DNA of 64,000 nucleotides from Platerodrilus igneus (GCA_036346225.1 JARFIW010001190.1:310001-374000); one strand, 5' to 3'; numbered from the stretch's first letter, positions 45,290 through 57,859 are shown. Made by a program: numbers and translations. Notes: generated from the letters alone by a model not told the origin.

Positions 45290-46560
45290 AAATATTTTTA
45301 AAGACTAAATACGTATTTCGACCACTATGTGGTCATCATGCGTAGTAAGCTAAAAAATAAAAAACATTAAAAATTAAAAGTTTTTCAGAAAACCTTTCTG
45401 ATAATGTTTTCCCCTTCACACATACTGACGTGATCCAACTAACTAAAATTCGTATTGAACACCTAAGAATATTCCCTTCACCAAGTAGACTGGTGATCTC
45501 TATAATAAAGTGAACTGTTGCCTTAATAAATAAAACCACTTAATTTATACGAAGTTAATCATGCGTTCTAATTGGTTGTTAAGCCAATAGAGAAAGCAAT
45601 CAAGATGACGCTATTGGACCCTTGTCAGTATTTGAGAGGGGTCCTTTGTGTCTAACTATTTTGACTGATTTATATTAATTTAGAGAGGAATTTGTTGGCA
45701 CCGCCTTCAACAGTCTGACGTTTTTTAGTTTAACCGGATGGCTGATTTTAAAAATATGTTTGGCGACTTGAGATTTTTCATACTTACCACATTTGAAATG
45801 AGCAATGTGCTCTTTAAACCTAGTTGTAACATTTCTCTAAGTCTGACCAATATATTTTTGAAAACATCCTAGTCCCGAAAAGCTAATCTCATAAATACCC
45901 GACTTTTGTAACTTGTCCACTTTGTCTTTTGGGTTACCTCACAGATCTCTAATTTTGTTCGTATCGTTATAAGCAATTTTGAAATTGAATGGTTTAAATA
46001 TCTTATTCAGACCCTTAGTAGTGCTGTGAATAGTAAGTTTGACAAATTAGACTAATTTATTAGTGGTGCTAGCCAGTCGTTGATTTACGGATGTTATTTC
46101 TGTTCTTAAATTTTATTAGGATATTATCTACAATAACCGCAGACTAACCATTTTGAAACGTTATCTGTTTAATAAGTGCAAGCTCCTTATTAAACCTGTC
46201 GCTATTTAAAGAAAAATTAATCAATCTGTTCACTAAAAACTTGAAAGCTGCCAGTTTATATTGTAAACTGTGGTTGGTGGAGAATGCAGTTAAACGATTC
46301 ACATTAGTTTCTTTCCTATAAATATCACATTCTAGTTTATTATATAGTTTATTACTAGTATATCTAGAAATAACAATTGTCCATTATTCTCTAGTTCGTA
46401 TGTAAATTGTATGCTTTAGCTTTTGAATTTAATTCATTAAAGAAATCTTCAATATTTGATGTTGGCGTCAATAACGCCAAAAATGTCAGCCACGTAGCTT
46501 ATCCAAATTCTTGGGAAGTATTTAGAATTCTCTTTAAATTCAGTTGAAAAAACGTATACC
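45290..46560 (-). pseudogene. Penelope-like element 2: RT/GIY-YIG remnant plus terminal repeat
   Basis: Minus-strand reading finds KSGIYEISFSGLGCFQKYIG and QT at about 45903-45846, then RFKEHIAHFKCGKYEKSQVA: the GIY-YIG endonuclease of a Penelope-like element, with stops. RT pieces extend to 46545; the segment 46440-46545 is the same as 49155-49265. The terminal repeat lies at 45290-45540. It belongs to a different family from 23.3-26.3 kb and is much more decayed. Confidence 0.7.
45311..45342 (-). ncRNA. Hammerhead-like motif in the Penelope 2 terminal repeat
   Basis: Minus strand CGCATGATGACCACATAGTG then GTCGAAATACGT. TGATGA, hairpin ACCAC-ATA-GTGGT and GAAA are present, but the stem could absorb the GA of the box, and stem III is the self-complementary AAATACGTATTT. 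Inverted copy at 49664-49698 and a decayed copy at 48936-48966. Confidence 0.35.
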
Positions 46561-47525
46561 TATGTATTGATCTTCGGCTTGTTCGGAATTACAGAGTGTT
46601 TAGTTTCTTCTTACGGCTTGTTGAAACGAACACCATCGTTATTTAGTTTGGTTTTTACCCTCAAACTTCAAATTTGTAAAAGCCAATCTTTTTGTTTCAC
46701 AACCATATGTTTTTGTTATCGAACATTTAATTTATTTTTAGAAGATATAATTAATCGGTAACATAAAATTTTTGTACGATAATAGTTAATATCTGTAGGT
46801 AGAAGAATTAATGCATTAAGCTTAGATAGCCTAGCATGTATAGTTAAATACTCTACCAGAAAATACTCCACTAAAGAACAACTCACCAGAGAACAACCCA
46901 CCAGAGGACCCTAGAGAATAAACGTGTTACAAGAACTAAGTATTGTAATACGCCACGAGGAACAATCTGAAAATTTATCTGTTAACAACTTCCCATTCAT
47001 ACACATTTTGAACGGGTAATTCGGGTAGACTTTCTTCATATACCTTTTACTAATATTCAGGTACGGCATTTTAGCTATAGAAGGAACTTCATTATCGGGA
47101 AACGACATGTGCTTAAGACGGCAGTCAGATATCGAGAGAACGAAAATTTATTGTGATTTTAATATAACCACACATTTTGAGAGAGGAACAAACAAGAAAA
47201 CCATCCTAAATGACAGATTCATGTATACACCAGGTGTGTATTTATAAACATAATTCAGAGGTTTACCAATTAGAAAATTACATCTAATTACAATTGTTGC
47301 TATTGTTTATACAAAGGAAGAAATATTAAATTAAGACTAAAGATCGACCTATTTAGTGTATTATTTTATAATACTAAAGAGAAATGTTACACAAATCAAA
47401 ACTAACTTGTGATTGTAAACAGTATTATTATAAAATTAAAATGAAAAATACTTTTATATGGAAGAAAGTGGGATGCTCAATGTAACATGGCGCGGCAATA
47501 GCGAATTGACATGTTATACTGTTAA
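46561..47525. other. Loop sequence without recognisable gene
   Basis: AT-rich. A short cluster near 46850-46915 repeats ACTCACCAGAGAACAACCCACC-like words. No domain seen. Confidence 0.4.
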
Positions 47526-47531
47526 AAAAAT

Positions 47532-47900
47532 AGTTTAGTATCGCCGAACAATAGAAAGTTAGCATTTATCCACAGTATCATAATTCTGAATGTTGAGTTG
47601 GGAAAGATTGAGGTTGAGCAAGAATTTTTAATATTGCCAGGGTTAAGCTTTGATGCCGTTCTATGAATGGATTTTATTAGTAAGATACGGAGAATATAGC
47701 GATAATTATGGGGGATGAAATGATTGAATGGGTCTAGGAGGTACATATAGAAATAGAAGCAGATTGTGTGAATTTGAATTAATTTTAGAAAAAGATGAAA
47801 TGCAAAAGAAATAAAAATTTAAGTATTAGTGCCCTGGTGAAGTTAGAAAAGAAGTTGTATGATTTTTACAGAAAAGGTCAGAATTATTGGAAAATGCAAA
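47532..47900 (+). pseudogene. Gypsy element 3, aspartic protease fragment
   Basis: SLVSPNNRKLAFIHSI, NVELGKIEVEQEFLILPG, LSFDAVL, stop, MDFISK: these align with LVAPNKKKF...EQEFVIVPGLKFQSILGVDC of gypsy elements 1 and 2. The active-site DTG region upstream is gone. A later piece near 47835-47900 (CPGEVRKEVV, FLQKRSELLE) matches the protease-RT linker. This is a more distant family member. Confidence 0.7.
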
Positions 47901-48025
47901 AATAATGTTAAAGACATAAAAATAATGAGTGAACCTGATGAAAAGATATTATCGCAGGTGTTGAAGAGAAGATAAAGGAACTTTCTGTGAATACAGCTTT
48001 TAAAAAGTTAATAAATATAAAATAT

Positions 48026-48534
48026 TAGATAATCATAAAATAATTTAGAAAGCAGAGTTTAATAATCAGTTTGGAATAATTTCGATTAAAGAAACAAAAC
48101 TTTCTGCAAAATGGCGTATGCATAAATATTGAGAAATGGCGTTTGATTTGTCGAAACACTTATTTAATTATGCAGATCTGAGAAGGAGTTGGGAAAGTGC
48201 AAAAGAGAAAGGGATTGGTGAAGTGAAAGAGGACGAGAGAGTAAAAAGTATAAATGTAACTTAGTTTGACAGAGAATTAGAAGAAAAAGGAAGAATTGTT
48301 GTTAAATATCCAGAAGTTAAGAATGAGGTAGAGTTGTTTCTAAAGAAATGTTTTGATTTGGTGAATAGAGAGTTCATGATTGCTATGAAATATGAAAACA
48401 AGTTGAAAGTTATTACTACTAAACCATTTAAGACTAAAATATCAAGAGAATTAATTGATAGATGTCTATTTGATAATAACGTGAGTAGATGGGATAGGGA
48501 GATTCTAAGCCACAATTTTTATGACATAGTATAG
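48026..48534 (+). pseudogene. Unknown reading frame downstream of the gypsy 3 protease
   Basis: One frame stays legible for about 170 codons with only three stops (near 48050, 48130 and 48261), then is open from 48262 to TAG at 48532-48534. It includes FNNQFGIISIKETKLSAKW, LFNYADLRRSWESAKE, NEVELFLKKCFDLVNREF and RCLFDNNVSRWDREILSHNF. Charged and helical. It occupies the place of RT but has none of its motifs, and I do not recognise it. Confidence 0.4.
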
Positions 48535-48539
48535 CTAGG

Positions 48540-48900
48540 TAGATGCTGACACAACTTCATAAAAATCTTATACCCCATACTTTTTCGAGATTATGATTGT
48601 TAAAAAGAAAATTGCTACAGTATGATGAGTAGGGATGCAAATGAAAAGAGGTTTTGTTTGAAATAAAACTTGATCAAACTGTGTGTAAATATGAGGAAAT
48701 TAGAAATATAGTATAGTAATGTTAGATTATAAGGATATTAGGATAGAATCAAGGGAAGTTCAGTTAATTTTAAGATAAAAATAGTTAAATTATTATAAAG
48801 ATAAACCACAGTAAGAAGCAGATTATGTGCGTGTAGTATAAGTCATATAGAAATAGTTGTAGATATCACATAGCGTATTATGTATACTAAAATAATAAAT
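48540..48900 (+). repeat. Gypsy element 3, 3' region
   Basis: The sequence 48700-48880 recurs as its reverse complement at about 63830-63995 (shared AACTTCCCTT, CTATAATAATTTA and ACTATATACAACTATT-like blocks), so it is part of a multi-copy element. Purine-rich words (AAGGATATTAGGATAGAATC) resemble the post-pol tracts of elements 1 and 2. Confidence 0.5.
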
Positions 48901-49142
48901 ACCCATTTAATACAAAAAGATTTTTAAAGACTAAATATATATTTCAACTACTTGTGGTCATAATCAGTAGTAAACTAAAGATTAAAAAAAAATTAAAGAT
49001 TAAAAGTTGTTTGGAAACCCTTCTGAGGATATTCTCCTCACCACGTAGTGATCCTACCCAACAAATAATTAACTAAAATTCGTATTGAACACCAGATGAT
49101 ATTCTACTCACCAAGTAGGCTGGTGATCTCTACAATAAAGTG
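48901..49142 (-). repeat. Penelope-type terminal repeat, copy of element 2/3
   Basis: Aligns in the same orientation with 45290-45503 (TTTAAAGACTAAATA, GTAGTAAACTAAA, AATTCGTATTGAACACC, CCAAGTAGGCTGGTGATCTC). Directly adjoins the RT fragment at 49143, as expected at the 3' end of a minus-strand Penelope-like element. Its hammerhead-like region (48936-48966) is decayed. Confidence 0.7.
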
Positions 49143-49440
49143 AATTGTATGCTTTTAACTTTTGAATTTAATTCATTAAGGAAATCATCAATATTTGATG
49201 TTGGCGTCAATAACGCCAAAAATGTCAGCCACGTAACTTATCCAAATTCTTGGGAAGTATTTAGAATTCTTTTTAAATTCAGTTTCAAACGCGGCATAAA
49301 CAAATTAGCTATAAATGGTGAAAGTCTTTTTCCCATTGCATTCCCTACATGTTGTTCGTACAATTTATTGTTAAATTGAAAACAGTTCTGGGACATACAT
49401 TTTGAAACAAGTTTAACTTTAATTCCGCTCAAGCCGTTAT
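49143..49440 (-). pseudogene. Penelope-like element 3, RT fragment
   Basis: The minus-strand frame from 49432 reads CMSQNCFQFNNKLYEQHVG and NAMGKRLSPFIANLFM, the RT strand just before the catalytic motif of Penelope-like RTs (usually GxAMGSPLSPxLA). It continues through stops into LALLTPTSNIDDFLNELNSK, the segment after YxDD. The rest is missing. Confidence 0.78.
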
Positions 49441-49448
49441 AATTTTTG

Positions 49449-51440
49449 TATAAATTAAGTGGTTTTGTTTATTAAGGCAACAATTCACTTTATTATAGAG
49501 ATCACCAGTCTACTTGGTGAGGGGAATATTCTTAGGTGTTCAATACGAATTTTAGTTAATTGTTTGTTGAATCACGTCAGTATGCGTGATGGGGGAAATA
49601 TTATCAGAAAGGTTTTCTGAAAAACTTTTAATTTTTAATGTTTTTTTATTTTTTAGCTTACTACGCATGATGACCACATAGTGGTCGAAATACGTATTTA
49701 GTCTTTAAAAATATTTTTTGTGGTAAAGGGGTATTGATTATTTTGATCTGTATCGTGCCACAGTGTTCTAATTGATTATTATTAACCTTATTATGTAATT
49801 CCCGTGTATTAAATTTATTGCAGAATGTGAAAAGATTATAAACTTAAAAAGCCCTAATTTGAGCCGCGTGTACATATAATCACTCTTAAGAGATATTTTG
49901 TGTACATACTCATTCTATTCTTAGTAAAAACTGAGCTTTATTTTAAGATATAAATACAAAAACCGTTCAAATTTATTTATGCCGTGTATATGAAAATGAT
50001 TATTCTTAAGATACCTTAAAACGCGTTTAAAATTACTGAAATCCGTACCTTATTAATCATTGATGATACTATAAAAAGCATTATAACTAATTGCGAAGTT
50101 TAATTAGTTATGTAGTTGACTTCCATGTGTCGATATATTATTTAAAACAAAATTAAAATAATCATTTTTCTACATTGCATCCTCGGAAAAGAATAGCATA
50201 AAATAGTTTAACGCATCTTTAAGGCAAAGATAAATCCCGTGTGTAGATTGTTTGGAATCAGAAATAAAATATTTATGATGGTTAAAAACTCTCAGGATTT
50301 TCCTTTAAAGGATGCGTCACGTTACTAAGAAATTGTCCTAAAAGTCATTAAATAACTTGATTATTTGCATCAATGAATAAACGCCCCGATGCAAAAAAAA
50401 GCAATATAAGATTAGCGAGTTTATTAGCCTTACGTATTACAATTAGAAAGATGGAGGCCGCAAACTTTAACTTTGTGTATTAGAAAAAATAGACCACACG
50501 TTTTACGATTAAAATAAATCATAGCTTTACACTAACTAGATCATTATACGATATTCTCATAAATATTACATTATCCGGGTATATCTTCCTGTGAAATAAA
50601 TCTGGAATCGTTTGAAAAAAGCGACGTAGTTAAAATTTTTATATATAAATAGGAACCGAATTAGAACGATTCGTTCAGTATTCTTTTTTTTATAAGATTG
50701 ACTGTGTAAGTCTGAGTTAAGATTAATTCGAGATTCAGTATTTGGCGATTCATTATTTATTATTTCTTGAGTAAATCGAATATGCAAAGTTGCATGCTTT
50801 AAACTACTTTACGACATGAAACAAATACTTTGAATGATTTGTAATCAAGCTCATCGGCGTTCCGTAATTAACAATAAAGATGCACTTGCAAACTGATGTT
50901 CTAACGTCAAACTGAAAGTTTAGACAAAGAATTTTTAACAATAAATGCGTTTTAGTAAATTGTAATTTTAACGCCTATTTAAGATAGATCCAGGAAGTAT
51001 TTAATACTGTTGATGTAGGAAATGAGGTGTTGATAAGTGCTGCTTTCACAAGTATAAATTATGTTTTTTTGTTTGTAACTATTAAAAAATATTTAAATAT
51101 ATGTACGCTAGAATAAATTCTTAATGTTGAATAAAATTTTTTATTTGTAAGGAAGATAATATTTAGCAAATGTTGAGGTCAGAGTTTGAAGCGTTTTGAA
51201 TTTTATTAAATTATCTGTGCAGCATCATTAGTGAATCACACTTACGAGTGAGGTAATAAAACATAAGTAAATTATCCACAATAGAAAATAAAATGAATTT
51301 TTGTATATCATAAAACACGAGATTTGAGTTCTGTAATTTTACCAAAAATTAGGTAAAAATTATTTTAGTAATAATTGAGGAATAATTTTATGTATGAACT
51401 AAAGCTGTAAACTGTTCTATATTTCTTTGCATGTAGGAAA
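49449..51440. repeat. Right arm of the large inverted repeat
   Basis: Reverse complement of the left arm, unbroken. It contains a Penelope-type terminal repeat (49480-49720) with a hammerhead-like motif at 49664-49698, and about 1.7 kb of non-coding sequence with the empty RTE target site at 50523-50533. It stops at 51440, inside polymerase coding sequence. Confidence 0.9.
49664..49698 (+). ncRNA. Hammerhead-like motif, right arm
   Basis: Inverted duplicate of 45311-45342, with the same sequence and the same doubts about stem III. Confidence 0.35.
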
Positions 51441-53985
51441 GATCTGCTTCAAAAGCACGTCAAGTACGACTGTAGTCACGTGGTTACAACCATGCCCGGC
51501 ACATTCAACAGCATTGTAGAAGTTTCCAATGTATACAAACAGATGGGTACGTCGTTTGCCGTTTATGCTGATTTTAAAGGTGGTTTGAAACCAATTAGTT
51601 CAGCTGTCCCGAACACTAAGTCGTATACGAACAGTGTTTAACAGCATGAACCGTTCAGCTTGGCATACTACATTAAATACGGTTATAATGATTCGTTGAG
51701 TAAGTTTGAAATGTATAGAGGTCCGGATGCTGCTAAGGTGTTTATGAAAGAAAATGAAAGAGGTAATTGGGGGATATATTAAAAACCGATATTGCAATGA
51801 ACTCACTCAAACCACTCGGTGGGATAAGCAAGAAACCATCGGGGGATGACCGTACTAGAGATCATTGTCATTTAGCGGGTTGCTTTTGCTTTGCGGCACA
51901 CCCCAAATGCAATATTAAATACATATCTCAATTTTAAACCGATGGTATTCCACAACTTAAGTGGATACGACAGCCATTTCATCATGAAAGGTTGACATGT
52001 AACGAATAAGCAATAACTGCCATCTCCAAGAACAAGAAAAATTTATTTCCTTTTTGAAATACGTTAAATGGTTTAAAGATGACACGGGGGCAGTAGCTGA
52101 TGACGATGATGAAGCCATCGATAACACAACTGCAGCTTATGTTCATGACTCATTGCGGTTCATGGCTTCTAGTTTGAACAAGCTGGTTAAAAAACTTGAA
52201 GCCTCAATGGTTTATAGAATTACATGAATGCTTCCCAGATAAAGGAGAGCACAGTCTGTTAATAAGGAAAAGCGTCTTCCCATGTTCTTGTATTGCAGAT
52301 GTAAGCGTTTTCGAGGAGACCTGTTTATCAGGAAAAAGGTCTTTCATTAACGACTCGATCTCTACAGACATCACGTTAGCTAAATATGAGCATGTTCAAA
52401 AGGTATGGAAATATTTTGAAATAAAAGACTAGGGTGAAAATAGTGATTTGTGTCTGAAGACAGACGTTTTGTTGCTATCGTGTGTTTTTAAAACTTTCGA
52501 AACGTTGGTACAAAAAGTCAACGACCTAAACCCCTGTCAATACGTGACAGTGCCTTCGCAATCTTTTATTACCATGCTAAAATATACAGGAGCGAAGTTA
52601 GAGCTCTTAACTGATGTTAGTATGCATTATTTTGCGAAGAAGGGGATTCGAGGTGGGCTATTACAGTGTAGTCAACGATACTCCTGGGCCAACAACGAAC
52701 ACATGCAATATTAGAATTTGGAAGAACTATCGAGATACTTAGCGTTTTTCAATGCTAGTAACCTCTATGGGTGGGAAATGTCACAATACTGACCTATATG
52801 TGTTTTCAAGTAAATGAGTGAATAAAACGTCCAAAAACACCAGAATAAGGTTTCAAGCATACGCATAACTAGAGATAGTGGATAGATACAGCTTGTAAGT
52901 CGATCTTGAGTACCCCGGAGACCTTCACGACGTTCACGCCGGTTTGCTGTTTCGTACTGAAAACATAACTTTATCATATATCGAGTTCAAGAGTCCCAAG
53001 TTTTTTGTACTTCTACTCCCTGGAAGAACATATTATCCATTATCGAAACCTTCAATAATGACTACAAAATGGGCTTAAACTAGGCGCTATCTATTGAGTA
53101 TTGGAATTCTACCAGTTGCCGTGGATGAAGCCACATATAGAATCAACCACTACCCCCGAACTGTTTCAAGAATTGCATTTGAAAGAGATTCCAACAAATT
53201 AATGAACAATGCCATTTTAGATAAAACGATGAAAAATGTTGACAAGCGTATAGATTTAAAGATTGTGACGCGGTGGGGGCCAGAAGGTAGACAGTTTGCG
53301 CAAGTAACTTGATTACTAAACCCAATTTTAATAGTTGTACCGTGTTACAAGGGAATTGGTAATTATCCAGATGAATCGGGTAAAAATCAATTAAAATAAA
53401 CAAATTTATGCAGGTTTTTCAATTTTGGATTTATCATAAACGTTGATGTACGGTTTTTTATAGTACAATGTAATCTTTCTATATTGCCTTTTATATACAG
53501 ATATCGATTCTTTAGTTTCTAGTATGGTTACCCCGATTTGTGTCGTGATATTTACACTAATATGAACAGCTTCGATACGAGTGATTATTTTTCAAACAAT
53601 AAGTCAATATTCTCTTAGTAAACAAAAAGTGCCGAGAAATTTTAAGGATGAATTCAATGGCGACTTTGTGTTAGAGTTTGTTGGGTCCAGAACCAAGAAT
53701 TATTGCATTATAAGTGAAAAAGGTGTAATAAAGAAAATTGAGGGGTTATCCGCAGTGTTGTGTCTGAAATTGCGGTAGAAAGTTTTAAGGACATCGGAAA
53801 GATAATATGAATGCTAGCATTCATACAAAGGTATGCATTTGGATCAAAATGCATGAATCATGTACCCGACCTATTATTCAAGTCAGTATGTTAGATGATG
53901 ATGGTAAATGCTACATCATTTCCGGTAACACATCAACTTATACATGGGGGGTACAAAAAATGATAAATTCTGTTTTACATAGTTT
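51441..53985 (+). pseudogene. Protein-primed type B DNA polymerase, Polinton/Maverick or adintovirus type, degraded
   Basis: Fragments in family order: FAVYADFKG (exonuclease start, 51555); RDHCHLAGC, AAHPKCNI (51855-51915); a HNLSGYDSHF-like piece near 51960; DSLRFMASSLNKLVKKL (52150-52200); KYEHVQKVWKYF and LCLKTDVLLLSCVF (52385-52490); LLTDVSMHYFAKKGIRGG (52605-52660); LAFFNASNLYGWEMSQY (52739-52790, polymerase motif A region); VDLEYPGDLHDVHAG (52895-52940); KLMNNAILDKTMKNV (53195-53240); TDIDSL near 53510 where DTDS is expected (motif C); a C-terminal DDDGKCYI piece near 53900. At least ten stops or shifts. The gene begins abruptly at the inverted-repeat edge. No integrase, ATPase or capsid gene is visible nearby. 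Copying its own element's DNA is the family's role; this copy is long dead. Confidence 0.85.
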
Positions 53986-53989
53986 TTAT

Positions 53990-54365
53990 TAATCACGGGT
54001 TAAGTATTTTGTGTATAGTAGTCATTGGTTTGTACTTAGTAGTTGTAAATTTCCTTACAGCCTTTCATCTAAATTATTACCCCTTTTTTACCCCAGCGAG
54101 CAAAGCGTGTTTGACATTCCCGTGGTGCTCGCTATAACAGAATATTTTGTAGAAAATGTTTAGTTGGCTAACAACACGCCGTTAGTTTTTTGATAATAAA
54201 TTTTTTAATACAAAAAATAAAGGTCTTGCTTGTATAAAGATATTTTAAGAATTGATAATAAATTTTATTTTTTATTATTTTGCTCTTGCCTTTATTATAG
54301 AAAAATTAAATATACAGCACTACCGAGTTTTATAATAAAGTGACCCTTGCGTTAAAAATAACGTG
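53990..54365. other. Unassigned sequence after the polymerase
   Basis: No motif recognised. A short inverted motif AGCGAGCAAAGCG...GTGGTGCTCGCT sits at 54096-54133. Confidence 0.35.

Positions 54366-54367
<2 letters not shown>

Positions 54368-54421
<54 letters not shown>
54368..54421. repeat. (TA)n tract
   Basis: TA repeat of about 54 bp. Confidence 0.95.
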
Positions 54422-54422
<1 letters not shown>

Positions 54423-57400
54423 TAATTGTTACATTGCAATCAGTTCCGACCCATCAGAGGCACCCTTTATCTTATTTAATATTTTACAAAGCCGTACCAT
54501 TTGTTCAAATAAATTATGTATTTCATATTAGTTCCCACTGTGGTTTGAGTACCTTCCGACATCGCTCGTTCTTTTTTTAATTTGTATAAAAATAAGGTGA
54601 TATTGTTGTGCTTGTGTGTTTACAGGCAAAATGTACCTGATTTGTCTGTAAATTCATTTAAGAAGCATTATATATACTCTCAAATGCAGTGTTATGGTTT
54701 TCAATCATTTTCCACTTCATCAGGATAAGTAGCAGGTATAATATAAATAGTTTTAATGAACAGTTTACAAAGCTGTTAATGTTTGCTAATATGGGGCGCA
54801 TTATTTTAAAATTAATATACAATACTTAAGTTTTTGATCATCTTGAAAGAAATGTACTACCATTCTTAATATAGAGCTTTATAAGGGATACCTACTGTGC
54901 GCATTTAACTTGTTTCTAACAAAAGAAAGAATTTTTGTAGCTCGCCAATTCGGTAAATTATAAACTTGAGTGGATAGGGTTGCATCACCCTATGAAGAGT
55001 TTCTGCATTTGTTTGTTTATATTTCAGTTAGACTAGAAGCTATATAGATTTGCTTCAAGAAACAGTGAAACTTAAAATTGTTTTCATTGAACCATTCGAA
55101 AGCTCCCATTAGCATAAATAGCGATTTCAGTTTTTAGTGTCTATCTGTCAGTGTATAGAAGCTCATAAATTTAACTTTAAATAATTTCATTTCGTACGAC
55201 TCGATATATTCCATTGCTAATTTTAAATGGCATGTATATACATGTTATTATTATGTCCTTAGCAGCCCAAAGTTATAGCATATGGCTATCATTCTCAAGG
55301 TTCTAAGTTCATATCTCAGAAGTATCTTGCGTTTTTCGTCTACTATAATTACGTGATTAGTCTTAAGTAGCATAGATAGAAAGGTCAAATAATTAGACTT
55401 GAGACGTTCCGCGATTCCGATTGGATGCCCGTAAAACGTGGTCAGCATACACTCGGATGTTCCTGCATTACGATTGGCGGTTCGCAAGATTATGATCTAT
55501 TATGACGGACTCTATAGGTAATGCAGCAAGAGGTGGTAATAAAAGATTTCTTGAGCGCGTTTATGAGGGAAGGCGGAGTTTAGCTATACGGGCACTTATA
55601 AGAAAAAAATAACGAAAGAACGTAATTGTTCGTCAGAAGCCCCATATCTATGTATCTTTGTAGTGGGGGTATACATGTGCGATTATTACAATTGTAGCAT
55701 AATTGCGATGATGTTATGTGATTTAATTGGTAATTACTGAAAGGGTTGAATAATTAGACTGACGAAACGGCCCGACGTTCCCACGTAGCTAAATAATTTT
55801 GATTGCCAGATTTACTGAATCGAGATTAGATGTACGAGATTCACTCCAAGCATATTGAGAGTAGGGTGGTGTTTCCAGTTTTTAAAGATTCTGAAGTAGG
55901 AATTTATTGATTGTAAAGGTAAAGTAGTACCCTATTGAAATTTATAATTCTAGGAAAACCACACTTTCATAAATCCAACGAATTCTTCACTCTAAGCAAC
56001 GTACCAAAGCTACTCATAGTTTACACTAGATGAGCTTAATCAACAAAACCGTAGAATTTGCAATACAAATTCTACAACTTAATTGAATCTAGCTGTGGAA
56101 TAGCATTAAAATAAATTTCAGAATTCGTTGCACTTTACTAAATAGACTTGAATAAATGAAATATTCCATGCATAGTCGCAAAAATATAATATAGGGCAGG
56201 AAACATTATTTCATAGAAATTTAAAAATGGAGCAGACACTTAAAAATTAGGTCAAATTTTAATTAGCGAGTATTCTGCAATAACGAACAATGTGGCGTTC
56301 GTATTGTAGTTTATCAAATTAAATAAACCAAAGCATACAACTTTTTCAGTGGACCGTAAACTTCAAAGGACTAATAAAGTTATATTAAGAATTGTGCAAC
56401 TCCAGTTCCTTTCAATATTTTGCAATATCGCAAGAGTGCTTCAAGGCTCTTCTTCATTTTACGTTTGTGAAAATAGATTTAATTATATTAACCGATAAAG
56501 TGGAACAACTTTTATTACTTTTAAAAAAAGGGATATTGGATCAAAGGCTAATAAGAGGGTTTATACAAACTATTTGAGGCGCGTAGATGCAAAGTGAAAC
56601 ATGTCACAAATGGTTTTAGGTTCAGACTACGACATACAACGTAGATATCCGTGTTTAAAAAACGTTTTTAAATTTAGAATGAGACATATCCAGATAAAAA
56701 TTTAGTGCAAAGTGCGACAAGTCCATCAAAAACAATGAGCTGACACATTTAAATTACTTGAACACGCGCAATTGTATACGAGCATGGTTTGAATAAAACC
56801 ACAGTAAACGTCCTGTTTCTAATGACAAATGGTTTGCTAATGTGGCTCTTAGTTTTGTTTAAATCATAAATTACTAATTATGGAATACAGAATTGATCGA
56901 ACCAGTTCCTGGGATACAGATATTTCAATAACTACAACACAAACGGAAACAGGAAAGAGAAAGCAAAAGCACCTACAAATATTATTTCTTGTAAAAGTGT
57001 AGTTATTTAATACTGGTTAAGAATATTACAGGCATTCGCTAAAGTGGTTACCATACTTTCGTGCGCATGGGCGCAAATGAAGATCCCTTTGTCCATTTCA
57101 ATGTAGCCGTGTTTAACAGTGAAAGATATTAAATGTTTTCATATTATCTTTTATCAGAAGCGAACATTGCTGAAGTCGCTTTTCTGGTTTAATATTGTAA
57201 AATCGACAATCTAAAAGAAACTGACATCACATTGATAGTGTGAAGCAAAAATCAGGATATATAACAATTAAATATACAGTATAAGTTGAGTAAGAGCCTT
57301 TTCCACTTGCGGCCACGTTTCTAGTGCTCCACCCGAAGATACTACTTTGGGTTTACACGCGAAAAATTTAGTGCTTCCAATAAATTTATCTCCAAAATTA

Positions 57401-57855
57401 ATTATACAGATAAATTTTAGCAACTATAAATTAAAGTGGGTTAAATCATATTACCTATATCATCATCATCATAATAAATTTATTAGAAGCTGTACCTGGG
57501 TCAGAGACTTTTCCCAACTGTAAATTTCTAGGTAAATAAGTAAATTTGTATAACGAAAATGTAACAAAATAAAATAAAATTAATAATGTAGCTTTTGGTT
57601 CTAGAGTTGGGGTTTTGTGTCCTTGCCCTTATTGTCTAAGAAGCACGTGATGATGTACTGTAGGTGTGGGAGCTAGAGCTTTAAATACATTGGTTGAGAA
57701 TGTAGGTGTCTTAGTGTTGTGTGCATTTTAGTGTCGAGGAAAATGTGTGAGTAGTTTTGCCTGAAGGATTTCGTTGAGGAAGTGGTTTAAAGCATGCGGA
57801 TGATTTGAGACCAGGAATTATGTGATAAAATTTTCTTGTATTACATCTATGACAG
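54422..57855. other. 3.4 kb without recognisable features
   Basis: AT-rich with short chance frames (55251-55487, 56392-56577). A CTGATGAAGTGG sequence on the minus strand at 54712-54723 resembles a hammerhead box without a paired stem II. No domain or terminal repeat seen. Confidence 0.4.
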
Positions 57856-57859
57856 AGTG

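Larger units (their letters stand above)
39226..45550. repeat. Left arm of the large inverted repeat
   Basis: Reverse complement of 49449-51440. Excluding the RTE insertion and its duplicated target (4,341 bp) the arm is about 1,984 bp, against 1,992 bp on the right, with only scattered differences. It comprises a Penelope-type terminal repeat (45290-45550) followed by non-coding sequence of a family also present, diverged, at 57860-59060 and 62170-63560. Confidence 0.9.

Noticed and set aside
54697..54723. Hammerhead ribozyme on the minus strand (CTGATGAAGTGG...GAAAACC)
   Set aside because: Stem II does not pair and no stem III or cleavage triplet can be placed; chance match to the box is likely.
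55251..55487. 78-codon frame as a gene
   Set aside because: No recognisable motif, isolated, and of chance length for this composition.
57455..57480. ATC/CATCAT simple repeat as a LINE tail
   Set aside because: Too short and with no adjacent LINE sequence or duplication that I could find.
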